The notes under the pieces: generated by a model
The model's database searches: none
What the model was told of the DNA's origin: nothing
What the model saw: the letters and a program-made list of their open reading frames with translations, nothing else
Translations under genes and position numbers: made by a program
In this document: piece by piece, positions 15,737-24,572 of the stretch
Position numbering within the stretch: the first letter of the stretch is position 1
Layout: each line of letters starts with the position of its first letter
NCBI GenBank assembly: GCA_022827685.1
Contig: JAJEIH010000127.1
Location: 1-41,762, forward strand
From: Alphaproteobacteria bacterium
GTDB lineage: Bacteria; Pseudomonadota; Alphaproteobacteria; Bin95
Reading direction: 5' to 3'
Length of the DNA: 41,762 nucleotides

Positions 15737-17467
15737 CTACTCGATCGACGCCTTGTCGCGCCTGTCGGTGGTGGCGAGCACGATCGGGCTGATCACGCCC
15801 TTCGCCTTCACATTCAGGCAGGCGGGCCTGCCGCTGGCGAGCGCGCGCCGGAGCGCCGGGCCGAGCTGGTCGCGGCTCTCCACCAGTTCCCCGTAGCCGC
15901 CCATGCCCTCGAAGATGCCGTGGAACGGGATGTCGCGGAAATCCGTGGCGAAGTGGCCGCCGCTTTCGAACAGCCGCTCCTGCTGCTGGGAGATGCAGTC
16001 GAGGCCGCCATTGTTGTCGATCACGACCGTGATGGGGCAGTCTTCCTGGAACGCCGCCTCGATGCCGAGCCCGCCGGAAAGGAACGCGCCGTCGCCGCTG
16101 ATCAGCACCACATTGCTGTCGGGATGGGTGTTCTTCGCCGAGAGCGCGAGCGAAACGCCGACGCCGAGCAAGGAATAGGACCCGGGATGCAGGATGCCGG
16201 CGAGCTTCTGCCCTTCCCATCCCGCGACATTCACCGCGATCTCCGACCAGAAGTGGGTGTTGCCGCCGTCGAAGACCAGCCAGTCCTTCTCCGAGAGCGC
16301 GCGGTTGACGTCGATGGCAAGCTGGAGCGGGTGCATCTTCTCGCCCCTCGCCTCGCCCGCCTCATTGTCGGCGTCGAGGTCGGCCAGCGTCCGCTCCACC
16401 CATTCGCCGCGCCGGGCGCGGTTGAGCGCGAACCATGCCTCGTCGAACGGGGCGAGCGTCATCAGGCTGTCGAAGAAGGCGCCCGGGTCGCTGAGCAGCA
16501 CATGGTCGGCCGCCCGGTTCAGCTCCAGTTCCTCATGGCTGCCGTTCACGCAGACCAGCTCGCAGCTTTCGGGGAACATCGGCGGGTTGCCGAAATTCAT
16601 CTGGTTGTCGAGGCGCCCGCCGACCATGACCGCGATATCGCAGTTTTCGGCGGCGAAGCAGTAGGGCGGATACTGGTGCCGGTCCGCCAGCCCCATATAG
16701 GCCTCGCTCTCCTCGCCCAGCAATTTCTGGTGGTAGGGCACGTTGAAGACCGGGATGTTGAGGGCCCGCCCGGCCCCTTCCAGCTTCTTCTCGTTGCCGG
16801 ACCACCACACGCCGTGCCCGCCGATGAGGATCGGCCGGCGCGCGGCGGCCAGCCGCTCCATCAACGGGTCCAGGTCGCGCGGGTCGGGCCAGGCCCGCGG
16901 AACCGGCCGGCCGGCGCGGGAGAAGGGCCGCTCGTCCCGCCCGGCGTCCTCGTCCACCGAGGAGAACATGATATCGACGGGCAGGCTGAGATGGACCGGG
17001 CCCGGATAGCCGCTGGTCGCGATCTTCCAGGCGCGGTCCACGAACTCGCCGATCCGCGTCCCGTCCGTGATGCTGGCGGAGTATTTGGTGAGCGGCCCGG
17101 CGATGGCAACGTCGTCGATCTCCTTGAAGCCGCCGGCGCCCTGGCGCTTCAGGGTGCTCGACCCGGTGATGAAGATGACCGGCGAGCGCTCGCCCCAGGC
17201 TTCCATGATCGCCGGCACCGCGTTGGCGAAGCCCTCCGGCCCCACCAGGCAGACCGCCGGCTTGCGCGTGATGCGCGTGTGCCCGTCCGCCAGATGCCCG
17301 GCGACCTGTTCGTGAGGGCAGTTCACCACCCTCGTCTGGCACTCCATGAAGCCCTCGAGCGCGGGGTTGCAGAACCCGCCGGCGAGCGTGAAGACATTCT
17401 CCACGCCCTTCTCGTGCAGCGCGCGCGCCAGCACATTCCCGCCCCGAAGGCGTCTCGTTCCGTCCAT
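15737..17467 (-). CDS. Thiamine-diphosphate-dependent enzyme (acetolactate synthase/decarboxylase superfamily)
   Basis: The 576-residue protein has the three-domain layout of this superfamily. The N-terminal pyrimidine-binding domain carries the cofactor-activating E53 in CPHEQVAGHLADGHTR. A central domain (about 195-340) resembles the DHAP/NAD-like fold. The C-terminal pyrophosphate-binding domain carries GDG (458-460) and NN (485-486), the Mg-ThDP motif. E53 argues against glyoxylate carboligase, which has Val at that position. The reaction could be decarboxylation or carboligation of a 2-oxo acid; the substrate is unknown. The ATG at 17467 with GGGGGA upstream is preferred over a TTG at 17497. 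The phosphatase gene lies 84 bp upstream on the same strand, and the transthyretin-like gene follows after 3 bp. Confidence 0.85.
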   Translation of the reverse strand: MDGTRRLRGGNVLARALHEKGVENVFTLAGGFCNPALEGFMECQTRVVNCPHEQVAGHLADGHTRITRKPAVCLVGPEGFANAVPAIMEAWGERSPVIFITGSSTLKRQGAGGFKEIDDVAIAGPLTKYSASITDGTRIGEFVDRAWKIATSGYPGPVHLSLPVDIMFSSVDEDAGRDERPFSRAGRPVPRAWPDPRDLDPLMERLAAARRPILIGGHGVWWSGNEKKLEGAGRALNIPVFNVPYHQKLLGEESEAYMGLADRHQYPPYCFAAENCDIAVMVGGRLDNQMNFGNPPMFPESCELVCVNGSHEELELNRAADHVLLSDPGAFFDSLMTLAPFDEAWFALNRARRGEWVERTLADLDADNEAGEARGEKMHPLQLAIDVNRALSEKDWLVFDGGNTHFWSEIAVNVAGWEGQKLAGILHPGSYSLLGVGVSLALSAKNTHPDSNVVLISGDGAFLSGGLGIEAAFQEDCPITVVIDNNGGLDCISQQQERLFESGGHFATDFRDIPFHGIFEGMGGYGELVESRDQLGPALRRALASGRPACLNVKAKGVISPIVLATTDRRDKASIE

Positions 17468-17551
17468 CCGTCGATCCCCCGCCGGCCGAAGGAGCAATGT
17501 TGCCGGCCCGCCCGAATGGTAGCGGATAGCCGTTTCACCCGACAGACGGGG

Positions 17552-18289
17552 CTAATCCAGCATCGCCACCCTGAGCCGCGCCCGCTCCTCCGCGCCGAAG
17601 CCGACCGCACTGTCGAGCCAGCCCTCCAGCCCGCCATGCTCCCGGTCCAGCGTGGCCCAGGACGCAGCCAGATATTCCTCCCTTGCGGAGAACACCGGCT
17701 CGTAGATTTCGCGGGGCAGGCCTTCGGGTTCGCGGTTGCCGCGGTCCCAGTGGCGGTTGGTGAGCAGGTAGTCCTCCATGACCGTCTCGCGCGGGACGCC
17801 GAGCGCCTCCAGCACCACGGCGGCGGCGAAGCCGGTGCGGTCCTTGCCGGCGGTGCAATGGAAGAGGAGCGGCGGCGCGTCCTCCGCGATCAGCCGGCTG
17901 AGGATCGCCCCGCAGGCGGGCGCATATCTCTCCGGGTAGCCGGCATAGCTTCTCGTGAGCCACTCCTTCGCCACCGCGGCCGAGGACACGCCGCCCATGT
18001 TCAGCGTCTCCAGCAGCGAGGCGCCGGGGGCCGCGGGGAGGCCGATATGCACGCTCGCAACGGACCCGGGCAGGAGGGCCGGCTCGCCCGCGCGCTCCGG
18101 CCCGTAGCGCAGGTCCAGCGCCTCCTCGAGGCCGAGCGCCGCCAGTGTCGCGCCGTCGCCGGGCGTCAGCCGGTGCAGCCCGTCGGCCCGGAACAGCCGG
18201 CGCCAGCGGACCCGGCGGCCGTCAGCGGCCTCGTAGCCGCCGAGGTCGCGGAAATTCGTGGCGCCCTCAAGCGCGATCAGCCGGTGCAT
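17552..18289 (-). CDS. Tyrosine-protein phosphatase (Y_phosphatase3 type)
   Basis: The 245-residue protein has the CX5R active site HCTAGKDRTG (C145, R151) and an N-terminal GATNFRDLGGY. Both are typical of the bacterial dual-specificity/lipid phosphatase group that includes Mycobacterium PtpB and Listeria LipA. The chosen ATG at 18289 begins at the conserved start (MHRLIALEGATNFRD); upstream in-frame codons run into the dnaB promoter region. It is divergent from dnaB and lies upstream of the ThDP enzyme gene on the same strand. The substrate (phosphoprotein or phosphoinositide) is not predictable, and no signal peptide is seen. Confidence 0.86.
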   Translation of the reverse strand: MHRLIALEGATNFRDLGGYEAADGRRVRWRRLFRADGLHRLTPGDGATLAALGLEEALDLRYGPERAGEPALLPGSVASVHIGLPAAPGASLLETLNMGGVSSAAVAKEWLTRSYAGYPERYAPACGAILSRLIAEDAPPLLFHCTAGKDRTGFAAAVVLEALGVPRETVMEDYLLTNRHWDRGNREPEGLPREIYEPVFSAREEYLAASWATLDREHGGLEGWLDSAVGFGAEERARLRVAMLD

Positions 18290-18334
18290 GGTGGCGGTTA
18301 TCCCCCCTTTCCAGAATATCCCCAGAGACTCGAC

Positions 18335-18340
18335 TATACT
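18335..18340 (+). promoter_or_regulatory. Possible -10 element for the dnaB operon
   Basis: TATACT (5 of 6 to consensus) lies 22 bp before the dnaB ATG in the 73-bp divergent gap. No convincing -35 at standard spacing was found, so this is tentative. Confidence 0.3.
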
Positions 18341-18362
18341 GCCCCGGTCTAATGGCGCTCCC

Positions 18363-19880
18363 ATGACAGCACAAGCCGATCCCTGGTTCGCCGAAGAGCC
18401 GTCCTACGAGGCCCCGCCCGACGACGATCTCTCCTACCGCCAGCTTCCGTCCAATCTTGAGGTCGAGATGGCGCTGCTCGGCGCGATCCTGGTGGACAAC
18501 CGCCTGCTGGAGCAGGTGGGCGACTTCCTGGAGGCGGACCATTTCTTCGACCCCAGCCACCGGCGCATCTACGAGGCCGTCCAGCGTATGACCGAACGCG
18601 GCGGCCAGGCGAGCCCCGCGACGCTCCGCGACCATTTTTTCCAACAGGACCGGCTGGCCGATGTCGGCGGGCCGCGCTACCTGGCGGAGCTGGCCGCGAG
18701 CGCCATCGGCGTCATCGACGCGGTCTCCTTCGCACAGGCCATCCACGACCTGCATCTGCGCCGCGCGCTCATCTCCATCGGCGGCGAGGTGGTCAACGAG
18801 GCCTATGACAGCGACCTCGAACTGACCGCCGCCGGGCGAATCGAAAAGGCGGAGCACCGGCTGTTCGAGCTCGCCACAACCGGCGCCGAGCATACGGGCT
18901 TCCGGCCCTTCTCCGGGACGCTCGCATCCGCCATCGACATGGCCGAAAGCGCCTTCCGCCGCGAAGGCAGCCTGACCGGCGTGACCACCGGCTTTCGGGA
19001 CCTCGACGCGAAGCTGGGCGGCCTCCAGCGCTCCGACCTCCTCGTGCTGGCCGGCCGGCCCGGCATGGGCAAGACCGCGCTTGCGACCAATATCGCCTTC
19101 AACGCCGCGCGGGCGCGCGTCCGGGAACGCGGCGAGGACGACGAGGTCCACGAGATCGACGGCTACGCGGTCGCCTTCTTCTCGCTGGAAATGTCGGCCG
19201 AGCAGCTGGCGCTGCGTATCCTCTCCGAGCAGGCGCAGGTTTCCTCCGACGAGATCCGGCGCGGGCGCATCAGCCAGGCCGAGTTCGACGCGGTGTTCCG
19301 GGCAAGCCAGGAGCTGGAACACCTGAAGCTCTTTATCGACGACACGCCGGCGATCTCCGTCTCGCAACTCCGCACCCGCGCCCGGCGCCTGCTGAGAAGC
19401 CAGGGGCGGCTGGACCTGGTCGTGGTGGACTATATCCAGCTCATTCAGCCGGGCGCCGGGCGCCGGCCGGAAAACCGCGTGCAGGAAGTCTCGGAGATCA
19501 CCCGCGGCCTCAAGACCGTGGCCAAGGAGCTTGACCTGCCGATCCTCGCCCTTTCCCAGCTTTCCCGCGCCGTGGAGCAGCGCGAGGACAAGCGTCCGCA
19601 CCTTGCGGACCTGCGCGAATCGGGCTCCATCGAGCAGGATGCCGACGTGGTGATGTTCATCTACCGCGAGGAATACTACCTCGCCCGCCAGGAGCCGCAG
19701 GAAGGCACCGACAAGCACCAGGAATGGCAGGAGCAGATGAACGAGGTCCACAATCTCGCCGATGTCATCGTCGCCAAGCAGCGCCACGGACCGACGGGCA
19801 AGATCGAACTCTTTTTCGAGGGGCGGTTCACCCGTTTCGCCGACTACGACAGACACCGCAATGACGAGCCGCCCGTCTGA
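18363..19880 (+). CDS. dnaB: Replicative DNA helicase DnaB
   Basis: The 505-residue protein has the N-terminal DnaB domain (LPSNLEVEMALLGAILVDNRLLEQV, about residues 27-130) and a RecA-like motor domain. Walker A is GRPGMGKTAL (K237), Walker B lies in LDLVVVDYIQLI, and LALSQLSRAVEQREDKRPHLADLRESGSIEQDAD is the conserved motif block. The hexameric helicase unwinds DNA ahead of the replication fork. The start is set at ATG 18363 because upstream in-frame sequence overlaps the divergent gene and is not conserved-looking. It is the first gene of an overlapping operon that runs to 26741; its end overlaps alr by 20 bp. Confidence 0.97.
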   Translation: MTAQADPWFAEEPSYEAPPDDDLSYRQLPSNLEVEMALLGAILVDNRLLEQVGDFLEADHFFDPSHRRIYEAVQRMTERGGQASPATLRDHFFQQDRLADVGGPRYLAELAASAIGVIDAVSFAQAIHDLHLRRALISIGGEVVNEAYDSDLELTAAGRIEKAEHRLFELATTGAEHTGFRPFSGTLASAIDMAESAFRREGSLTGVTTGFRDLDAKLGGLQRSDLLVLAGRPGMGKTALATNIAFNAARARVRERGEDDEVHEIDGYAVAFFSLEMSAEQLALRILSEQAQVSSDEIRRGRISQAEFDAVFRASQELEHLKLFIDDTPAISVSQLRTRARRLLRSQGRLDLVVVDYIQLIQPGAGRRPENRVQEVSEITRGLKTVAKELDLPILALSQLSRAVEQREDKRPHLADLRESGSIEQDADVVMFIYREEYYLARQEPQEGTDKHQEWQEQMNEVHNLADVIVAKQRHGPTGKIELFFEGRFTRFADYDRHRNDEPPV

Positions 19881-20973
19881 AAGCGCGCCATCGCACAGGA
19901 CGCGCCCGGGCGGCATGCCGGCGCCGCCGGGGCGGCTCGCCATCGACCTCGACGCCATCGCCGGCAACTGGCTGAAGCTCTGCGGTCTGGCGGCCCCGGC
20001 AGCCGTTGCCGGCGTCGTCAAGGCCGATGCCTACGGGCTCGGCATGGACCGGGTGACGCCCGCGCTCCGGCGGGCCGGCTGCTCCCTGTTCTTCGTGGCC
20101 GGGCTGGAGGAGGGCGCGTCGCTCAGGGCGCTGTTGCCCGATGTCGAGATCGCCGTGCTCAGCGCGCCGGTGGAAGGGTTCCAGGCGGCCTATCGCGACT
20201 ATCGCCTGCTGCCGGTTCTGAACCATGCAGGCGACCTCGCCGCCTGGCCGGGCGAGGACGCCGTGCTGCATATCGACACCGGCATGACGCGCCTCGGCCT
20301 CGACCCCGCCGACGCGGCGGCGCTCGAACAGCGGCGCTTCCGCCTGGTCATGAGCCACCTGGCCTGCGCGGACGAGCCGGACCATCCGCTGAACGAGGCC
20401 CAGCGCCGCCTGTTCACGGAGCTGGCCGCCCGGTTCGACGCGCCGGCGAGCCTCGCCAACTCCTCCGGCGTCTTCCTTGGCCCCGGCTACCGCTTCGACC
20501 TCGCCCGGCCGGGCATGGCGCTCTACGGCCTCAACCCGACGCCGGGCGAGGCGAATCCGATGCAGCCCGTCATCCGCCTCGAGGCCCGCGTGCTCCAGGT
20601 CCGGGAGGCGGGCCGGCCGCTCACCGTCGGCTACGGCGCCACCGCCGAAGTCCGGGCCGGCCGGCGGCTGGCCACGGTTGCCGCCGGCTATGCGGACGGC
20701 TATCTACGCGCTGCAAGCCCCGGGGCCGGGGCAATGCTGCACGGCCGCGAGGTGCCGTTGATCGGACGCGTATCGATGGATTCGATCGTATTGGACGTGA
20801 CCGGGCTGCCGCCGGGCTCCGTGAACCCCGGCGACTGGGCCGTGCTGATCGGCGAGGGCGTGGACGCCGACGCGCTGGCGGAGGCCGCCGGCACCATCGG
20901 CTACGAAATCCTGACCTCCCTCGGCGCGCGTTACGCCCGCTCCTACACCGGCGGCGGGGGCTCCGGCGCTTGA
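19861..20973 (+). CDS. alr: Alanine racemase
   Basis: The 370-residue PLP enzyme interconverts L- and D-alanine for peptidoglycan synthesis. The PLP lysine is K54 in VVKADAYGLG, and the catalytic tyrosine is Y258 in VGYGATAEV. IDTGMTRLGL, LANSSGVFL, RPGMALYGLNP and GRVSMDSIVLDV are the other family blocks. ATG 19861 lies inside the end of dnaB; a second in-frame ATG at 19915 (MPAPPGRLAIDL) is nearer the conserved start and could be the true one. The stop overlaps the mlaE TTG start. The dnaB-alr order is common in alphaproteobacteria. Confidence 0.95.
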   Translation: MTSRPSESAPSHRTRPGGMPAPPGRLAIDLDAIAGNWLKLCGLAAPAAVAGVVKADAYGLGMDRVTPALRRAGCSLFFVAGLEEGASLRALLPDVEIAVLSAPVEGFQAAYRDYRLLPVLNHAGDLAAWPGEDAVLHIDTGMTRLGLDPADAAALEQRRFRLVMSHLACADEPDHPLNEAQRRLFTELAARFDAPASLANSSGVFLGPGYRFDLARPGMALYGLNPTPGEANPMQPVIRLEARVLQVREAGRPLTVGYGATAEVRAGRRLATVAAGYADGYLRAASPGAGAMLHGREVPLIGRVSMDSIVLDVTGLPPGSVNPGDWAVLIGEGVDADALAEAAGTIGYEILTSLGARYARSYTGGGGSGA

Positions 20974-21743
20974 ACCCGCTGGCGGCCATCGGCCGGGCAT
21001 TCCTCGCCCTGCTGGAAGCGATGGGGCGGCTGGTGCTGTTCGCGGCCGCGGCGGTGTCGCACATCGTCCGCCCGCCCTTCTATCCGCGCGTTCTGCTGCG
21101 CCAGATGGTGGATATCGGCTACTACTCGCTGCCGGTCGTGGCGCTGACGACGCTGTTCAGCGGCATGGTGCTGGCGCTCCAGAGCCATACCGGCTTTGCG
21201 CGCTTCTCGGCCGAGGGCGCGGTCGCGGGCGTGGTCTCGCTCGCGATCACGCGCGAACTCGCGCCGGTGCTGGCGGGCCTTATGGTCGCCGGGCGGGTGG
21301 GCGCGTCCATGGCGGCCGAACTCGGCACGATGCGCGTCACCGAGCAGATCGACGCGCTCTCCACCCTCTCGACCGACCCGATGAAATACCTGGTGGCGCC
21401 CCGCATCCTCGCGGGCTTCGCCATGCTGCCGCTGCTGGTCCTGGTCGGCGATGTCATCGGCATTTTCGGCGGCTATATCGTGGGCATCTACAAGCTCGAC
21501 TTCTCGCCCGCGGCCTATATCGACCAGACATGGCGGTTCGTCGAGGTACGCGATGTCGTGTCCGGCCTCGTCAAGGCGGCGGCCTTCGGCTTCCTCGTCT
21601 CGCTGATGGGGTGCTATCACGGCTACCGGTCCGAGGGCGGCGCGCAGGGCGTCGGGCGGGCGGCGACGAATGCGGTGGTCTCCTCGGCCATCCTCATCCT
21701 CGTGTTCAACTACATCATCACCGAACTGTTCTTCGCCAAATGA
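20970..21743 (+). CDS. mlaE: MlaE-family ABC transporter permease
   Basis: The 257-residue inner-membrane protein has the MlaE/TtgB2 permease signature. It includes the segment LYPRVLLRQM-like YPRVLLRQMVDIGYYSLPVV, the conserved helix ALTTLFSGMVLALQS and the coupling region GRVGASMAAELGTMRVTEQIDAL. These proteins move phospholipids (or, in paralogues, other lipids or toluene) between the membranes together with an MlaF ATPase and an MlaD substrate-binding protein. The TTG start at 20970 overlaps the alr stop, and the end overlaps mlaF by four bases. No MlaD-type gene follows here. Confidence 0.92.
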   Translation: MNPLAAIGRAFLALLEAMGRLVLFAAAAVSHIVRPPFYPRVLLRQMVDIGYYSLPVVALTTLFSGMVLALQSHTGFARFSAEGAVAGVVSLAITRELAPVLAGLMVAGRVGASMAAELGTMRVTEQIDALSTLSTDPMKYLVAPRILAGFAMLPLLVLVGDVIGIFGGYIVGIYKLDFSPAAYIDQTWRFVEVRDVVSGLVKAAAFGFLVSLMGCYHGYRSEGGAQGVGRAATNAVVSSAILILVFNYIITELFFAK

Positions 21744-22519
21744 GCGGCCCGGACGAACCGAAGATCCGTATCCGGGGCCTGCACAAGGCCTTCGGCGCGA
21801 AGAGCGTGCTGCGCGGCGTCGATCTCGATGTCGGCGCGGGCGAGTCGGTGGTCGTCATCGGCGGGTCGGGCACCGGCAAGTCGGTGACGGTCAAATGCAT
21901 GCTCGGCCTTGTCGAGCCCGACGGCGGCAGCATCCTGATCGACGGGGCGGAGTCGGTCGGGCTCAGGGGCGCGGCGCGCGAGGCGGTCAACGCGCGCATG
22001 GGCATGCTGTTCCAGGGCGGCGCACTGTTCGACAGCCTCCCGGTCTGGGAGAACGTGGCCTTCGGGCTGGTCGCGGCCGGGCAGAAGACCCGCGGAGCGG
22101 CGAAGCCGGTCGCGCTGGACTCGCTCGCCCGGGTGGGCCTCGGCCCCGAGGTCGGCGAGCTGATGCCGGCGGAGCTTTCCGGCGGGATGCAGAAGCGCGT
22201 GGCGCTCGCCCGCGCCATCGCCGCCCGGCCGGACATCATCTTCTTCGACGAGCCGACCACGGGCCTCGACCCGATCATGGCCGACGTCATCAACGACCTG
22301 ATCGTCCAGTGCGTGCGCGAACTCGGCGCGACCGCGCTCTCGATCACCCACGACATGGCGAGCGCGCGCAAGATCGCCGACCGCATCGCCATGCTGCATG
22401 ACGGGCGGATCGTCTGGTCGGGGCCGGTCTCGGAGATCGACGAGAGCGGCAACGACTTCGTGGACCAGTTCATCCACGGCCGCGCGTCGGGACCGATCCG
22501 CATGGCGGTGCGCCGGTGA
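21740..22519 (+). CDS. mlaF: MlaF-family ABC transporter ATPase
   Basis: The 259-residue ATPase has Walker A GGSGTGKSVT, signature ELSGGMQKRVALARAIA (SGGMQKR is typical of MlaF), Walker B IIFFDEPTTGLDPIM and H-loop ITHDMASARK. It powers the MlaE permease encoded just before it. The start overlaps the mlaE stop as ATGA, and its own stop overlaps the radA start as GTGA. Confidence 0.93.
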   Translation: MSGPDEPKIRIRGLHKAFGAKSVLRGVDLDVGAGESVVVIGGSGTGKSVTVKCMLGLVEPDGGSILIDGAESVGLRGAAREAVNARMGMLFQGGALFDSLPVWENVAFGLVAAGQKTRGAAKPVALDSLARVGLGPEVGELMPAELSGGMQKRVALARAIAARPDIIFFDEPTTGLDPIMADVINDLIVQCVRELGATALSITHDMASARKIADRIAMLHDGRIVWSGPVSEIDESGNDFVDQFIHGRASGPIRMAVRR

Positions 22520-23892
22520 GCCGCAAGGACAGGAGCTATGTCTGCCAGACCTGCGGCGCGGCGGCGCGCCAGTGGGCGGGACGCTGCGGAAGCTGCGGGG
22601 CGTGGAACAGCCTTGTGGAGGAAGCGGCCGGACCCGCAGCCGCCGGGCGGTCCGGCCGCAGGCTGGACCTGGTGCCCCTCGACGCCGCGCCGCCTCCCGT
22701 CGAGCGCCGTGCCACCGGTATCGCCGAGTTCGACCGGGTGCTGGGCGGCGGGCTGGTGCCGGGAAGCTGCGTGCTCATCGGCGGCGACCCCGGCATCGGA
22801 AAGTCCACCCTGCTGCTGCAGGCGGCGGCGAAGCTGGCGGCCCGGGGCCATGACTGCCTCTATGTCACCGGCGAGGAGGCGGTCTCGCAGATCGCCATGC
22901 GGGCGCGGCGCCTCGGCATGGCGGATGCGCCGGTGGCGCTTGCGGCCGCCACGGCGGCGGGCGACATCGCGGCCACCCTTTCCGAGCGGGGCGAGGTGGC
23001 GGTGGTCGATTCGATCCAGACCGTGCATCTCGACGGCCTTGAATCGGCGGTCGGCTCGGTCGCGCAGGTGCGCGCCTCCGCCCAGGCGCTGATCGAGGTC
23101 GCCCGCCGGCGCGGGGCGGCGCTGCTGCTGGTCGGCCATGTCACCAAGGACGGCGCCATAGCGGGCCCGCGCGTGCTGGAGCACATGGTCGATACCGTGC
23201 TCTATTTCGAGGGCGAGCGCGGCCACCATTTCCGCATCCTGCGCGCCGTGAAGAACCGCTACGGGGCGACCGACGAGATCGGCGTGTTCGAGATGACCGA
23301 CCGGGGCCTGGGCGAGGTCGCCAACCCGTCCGCGCTCTTCCTCGGGGACCGGCAGGACGGCGCCGCGCTCGCCGGCACGGCGGTGTTCGCGGGCGTGGAG
23401 GGCGCGCGGCCGCTGCTGGTGGAAATCCAGGCGCTGGTCGGCCCGCCGGCCGCCGGCTCGCCGCGCCGGGCCGTCGTCGGCTGGGACACGGGGCGGCTCG
23501 CCATGGTGCTGGCCGTGCTGGAGGCGCGGGCCGGGGTCGCGCTCGGCGGGCGCGACATCTATCTCAATGTTGCGGGCGGGCTGCGCATTTCCGAGCCGGC
23601 GGCGGACCTCGCCGTGGCCGCCGCGCTCGTCTCCTCGCTCGAGGGCGCAGCCGCGCCGGCCGGGAGCGTGTGGTTCGGCGAAATCGGGCTCACCGGCGAG
23701 GTCCGCCCGGTCGCGCACGGCGACACCCGGCTCCGGGAAGCGCGGAAGCTCGGTTTCGAGACCGCCATAGTCCCCTCGGCCCGGCAGCCCGCCGGAAGCG
23801 GCGGGCTGCGCATCGAGACCGTCGGCCATGTCGCGGAGGTGGCCGCCAGGCTCGGCGCCGGCCCCCGGGCCGGGAGGCGCGCCCGCGCATGA
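22516..23892 (+). CDS. radA: DNA repair protein RadA
   Basis: The 458-residue protein has a C4 zinc finger (CQTCG and CGSCG, residues 10-28), a RecA-like ATPase with Walker A GGDPGIGKST (K96), and a C-terminal Lon-like domain. The RadA-specific KNRFG motif reads KNRYG here (246-250), a conservative change. RadA is a helicase-like branch-migration factor in homologous recombination. The GTG start overlaps mlaF, and the stop overlaps the cvpA ATG. Confidence 0.97.
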   Translation: MSRKDRSYVCQTCGAAARQWAGRCGSCGAWNSLVEEAAGPAAAGRSGRRLDLVPLDAAPPPVERRATGIAEFDRVLGGGLVPGSCVLIGGDPGIGKSTLLLQAAAKLAARGHDCLYVTGEEAVSQIAMRARRLGMADAPVALAAATAAGDIAATLSERGEVAVVDSIQTVHLDGLESAVGSVAQVRASAQALIEVARRRGAALLLVGHVTKDGAIAGPRVLEHMVDTVLYFEGERGHHFRILRAVKNRYGATDEIGVFEMTDRGLGEVANPSALFLGDRQDGAALAGTAVFAGVEGARPLLVEIQALVGPPAAGSPRRAVVGWDTGRLAMVLAVLEARAGVALGGRDIYLNVAGGLRISEPAADLAVAAALVSSLEGAAAPAGSVWFGEIGLTGEVRPVAHGDTRLREARKLGFETAIVPSARQPAGSGGLRIETVGHVAEVAARLGAGPRAGRRARA

Positions 23893-24557
23893 CCGACATC
23901 TACACGCTCGACCTCGCGCTGTTCGCCGTCGTCGTGGCCTCGGCCATCATCGCCTATCTGCGCGGGTTCGTGCGCGAGGTGTTTTCGCTCGCAAGCTGGA
24001 TCGGCGCGGCGGTCCTCGCCTGGATCGCCTTCGCGCCGCTCGCCGCGCTGCTGTCGCAGTATCTGCAGCCTCCGGTGCTGGCGCGGATCGCGGCCGGGGC
24101 GGGCGGGTTCCTCGCCGCGCTGGTGCTTCTGTCCGTCATTGCGGGGCGGATAGCAGGCCGGGTGGAGCGCTCCAGCCACAGCGCGCTGGACCGCGCGCTC
24201 GGTTTCCTGTTCGGCATCATCCGGGGCGCCGTCATCATCTGCGCGCTCTACCTTGTGGGCACGCGGCTCGTACCGCCCGAACACCAGCCGGGCTGGGTGC
24301 AGGACGCACGCAGCACTCCCCTGGTGGCCGCGGGGGCTCGCGAGATCGAGCAGCTTCTGCCGTCGGACCTTGCCGATTACGGCGCGACCGAGGCCGACCG
24401 CATCCAGCGCGAGATAGAGCGGGCCGAGGACGCCAAGCGCCTTTACGAGAAACTGGAACGGCCCGAGGCCGAGCCGGAAACGGCTGCAAAAACCCCGCCC
24501 AAGGGGTATAACGAGCAGGAACGACGCGGCCTCGACCGCCTGATCGAGGGCAACTAG
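23889..24557 (+). CDS. cvpA: CvpA family membrane protein
   Basis: The 222-residue protein begins with four hydrophobic segments (about residues 7-27, 36-58, 66-90 and 104-125). They include AYLRGFVREVFSLASWIGA, the usual CvpA motif. A charged C-terminal tail of about 95 residues follows. CvpA was first linked to colicin V production and purF regulation and is now associated with envelope integrity. The ATGA overlap with radA and the placement directly before purF are conserved in many proteobacteria and support the call. Confidence 0.93.
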   Translation: MTDIYTLDLALFAVVVASAIIAYLRGFVREVFSLASWIGAAVLAWIAFAPLAALLSQYLQPPVLARIAAGAGGFLAALVLLSVIAGRIAGRVERSSHSALDRALGFLFGIIRGAVIICALYLVGTRLVPPEHQPGWVQDARSTPLVAAGAREIEQLLPSDLADYGATEADRIQREIERAEDAKRLYEKLERPEAEPETAAKTPPKGYNEQERRGLDRLIEGN

Positions 24558-24572
24558 CGAAGGGAGGCCCGT

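Noticed and set aside
15737-17467. Glyoxylate carboligase (because of the adjacent hydroxyisourate-hydrolase-like gene)
   Set aside because: Glyoxylate carboligase has Val in place of the cofactor-activating Glu, but this protein has E53 in CPHEQ.
15428-18352. Plus-strand 974-codon open frame across the transthyretin-like, ThDP and phosphatase genes
   Set aside because: It is antisense to three well-supported genes and has low-complexity composition.
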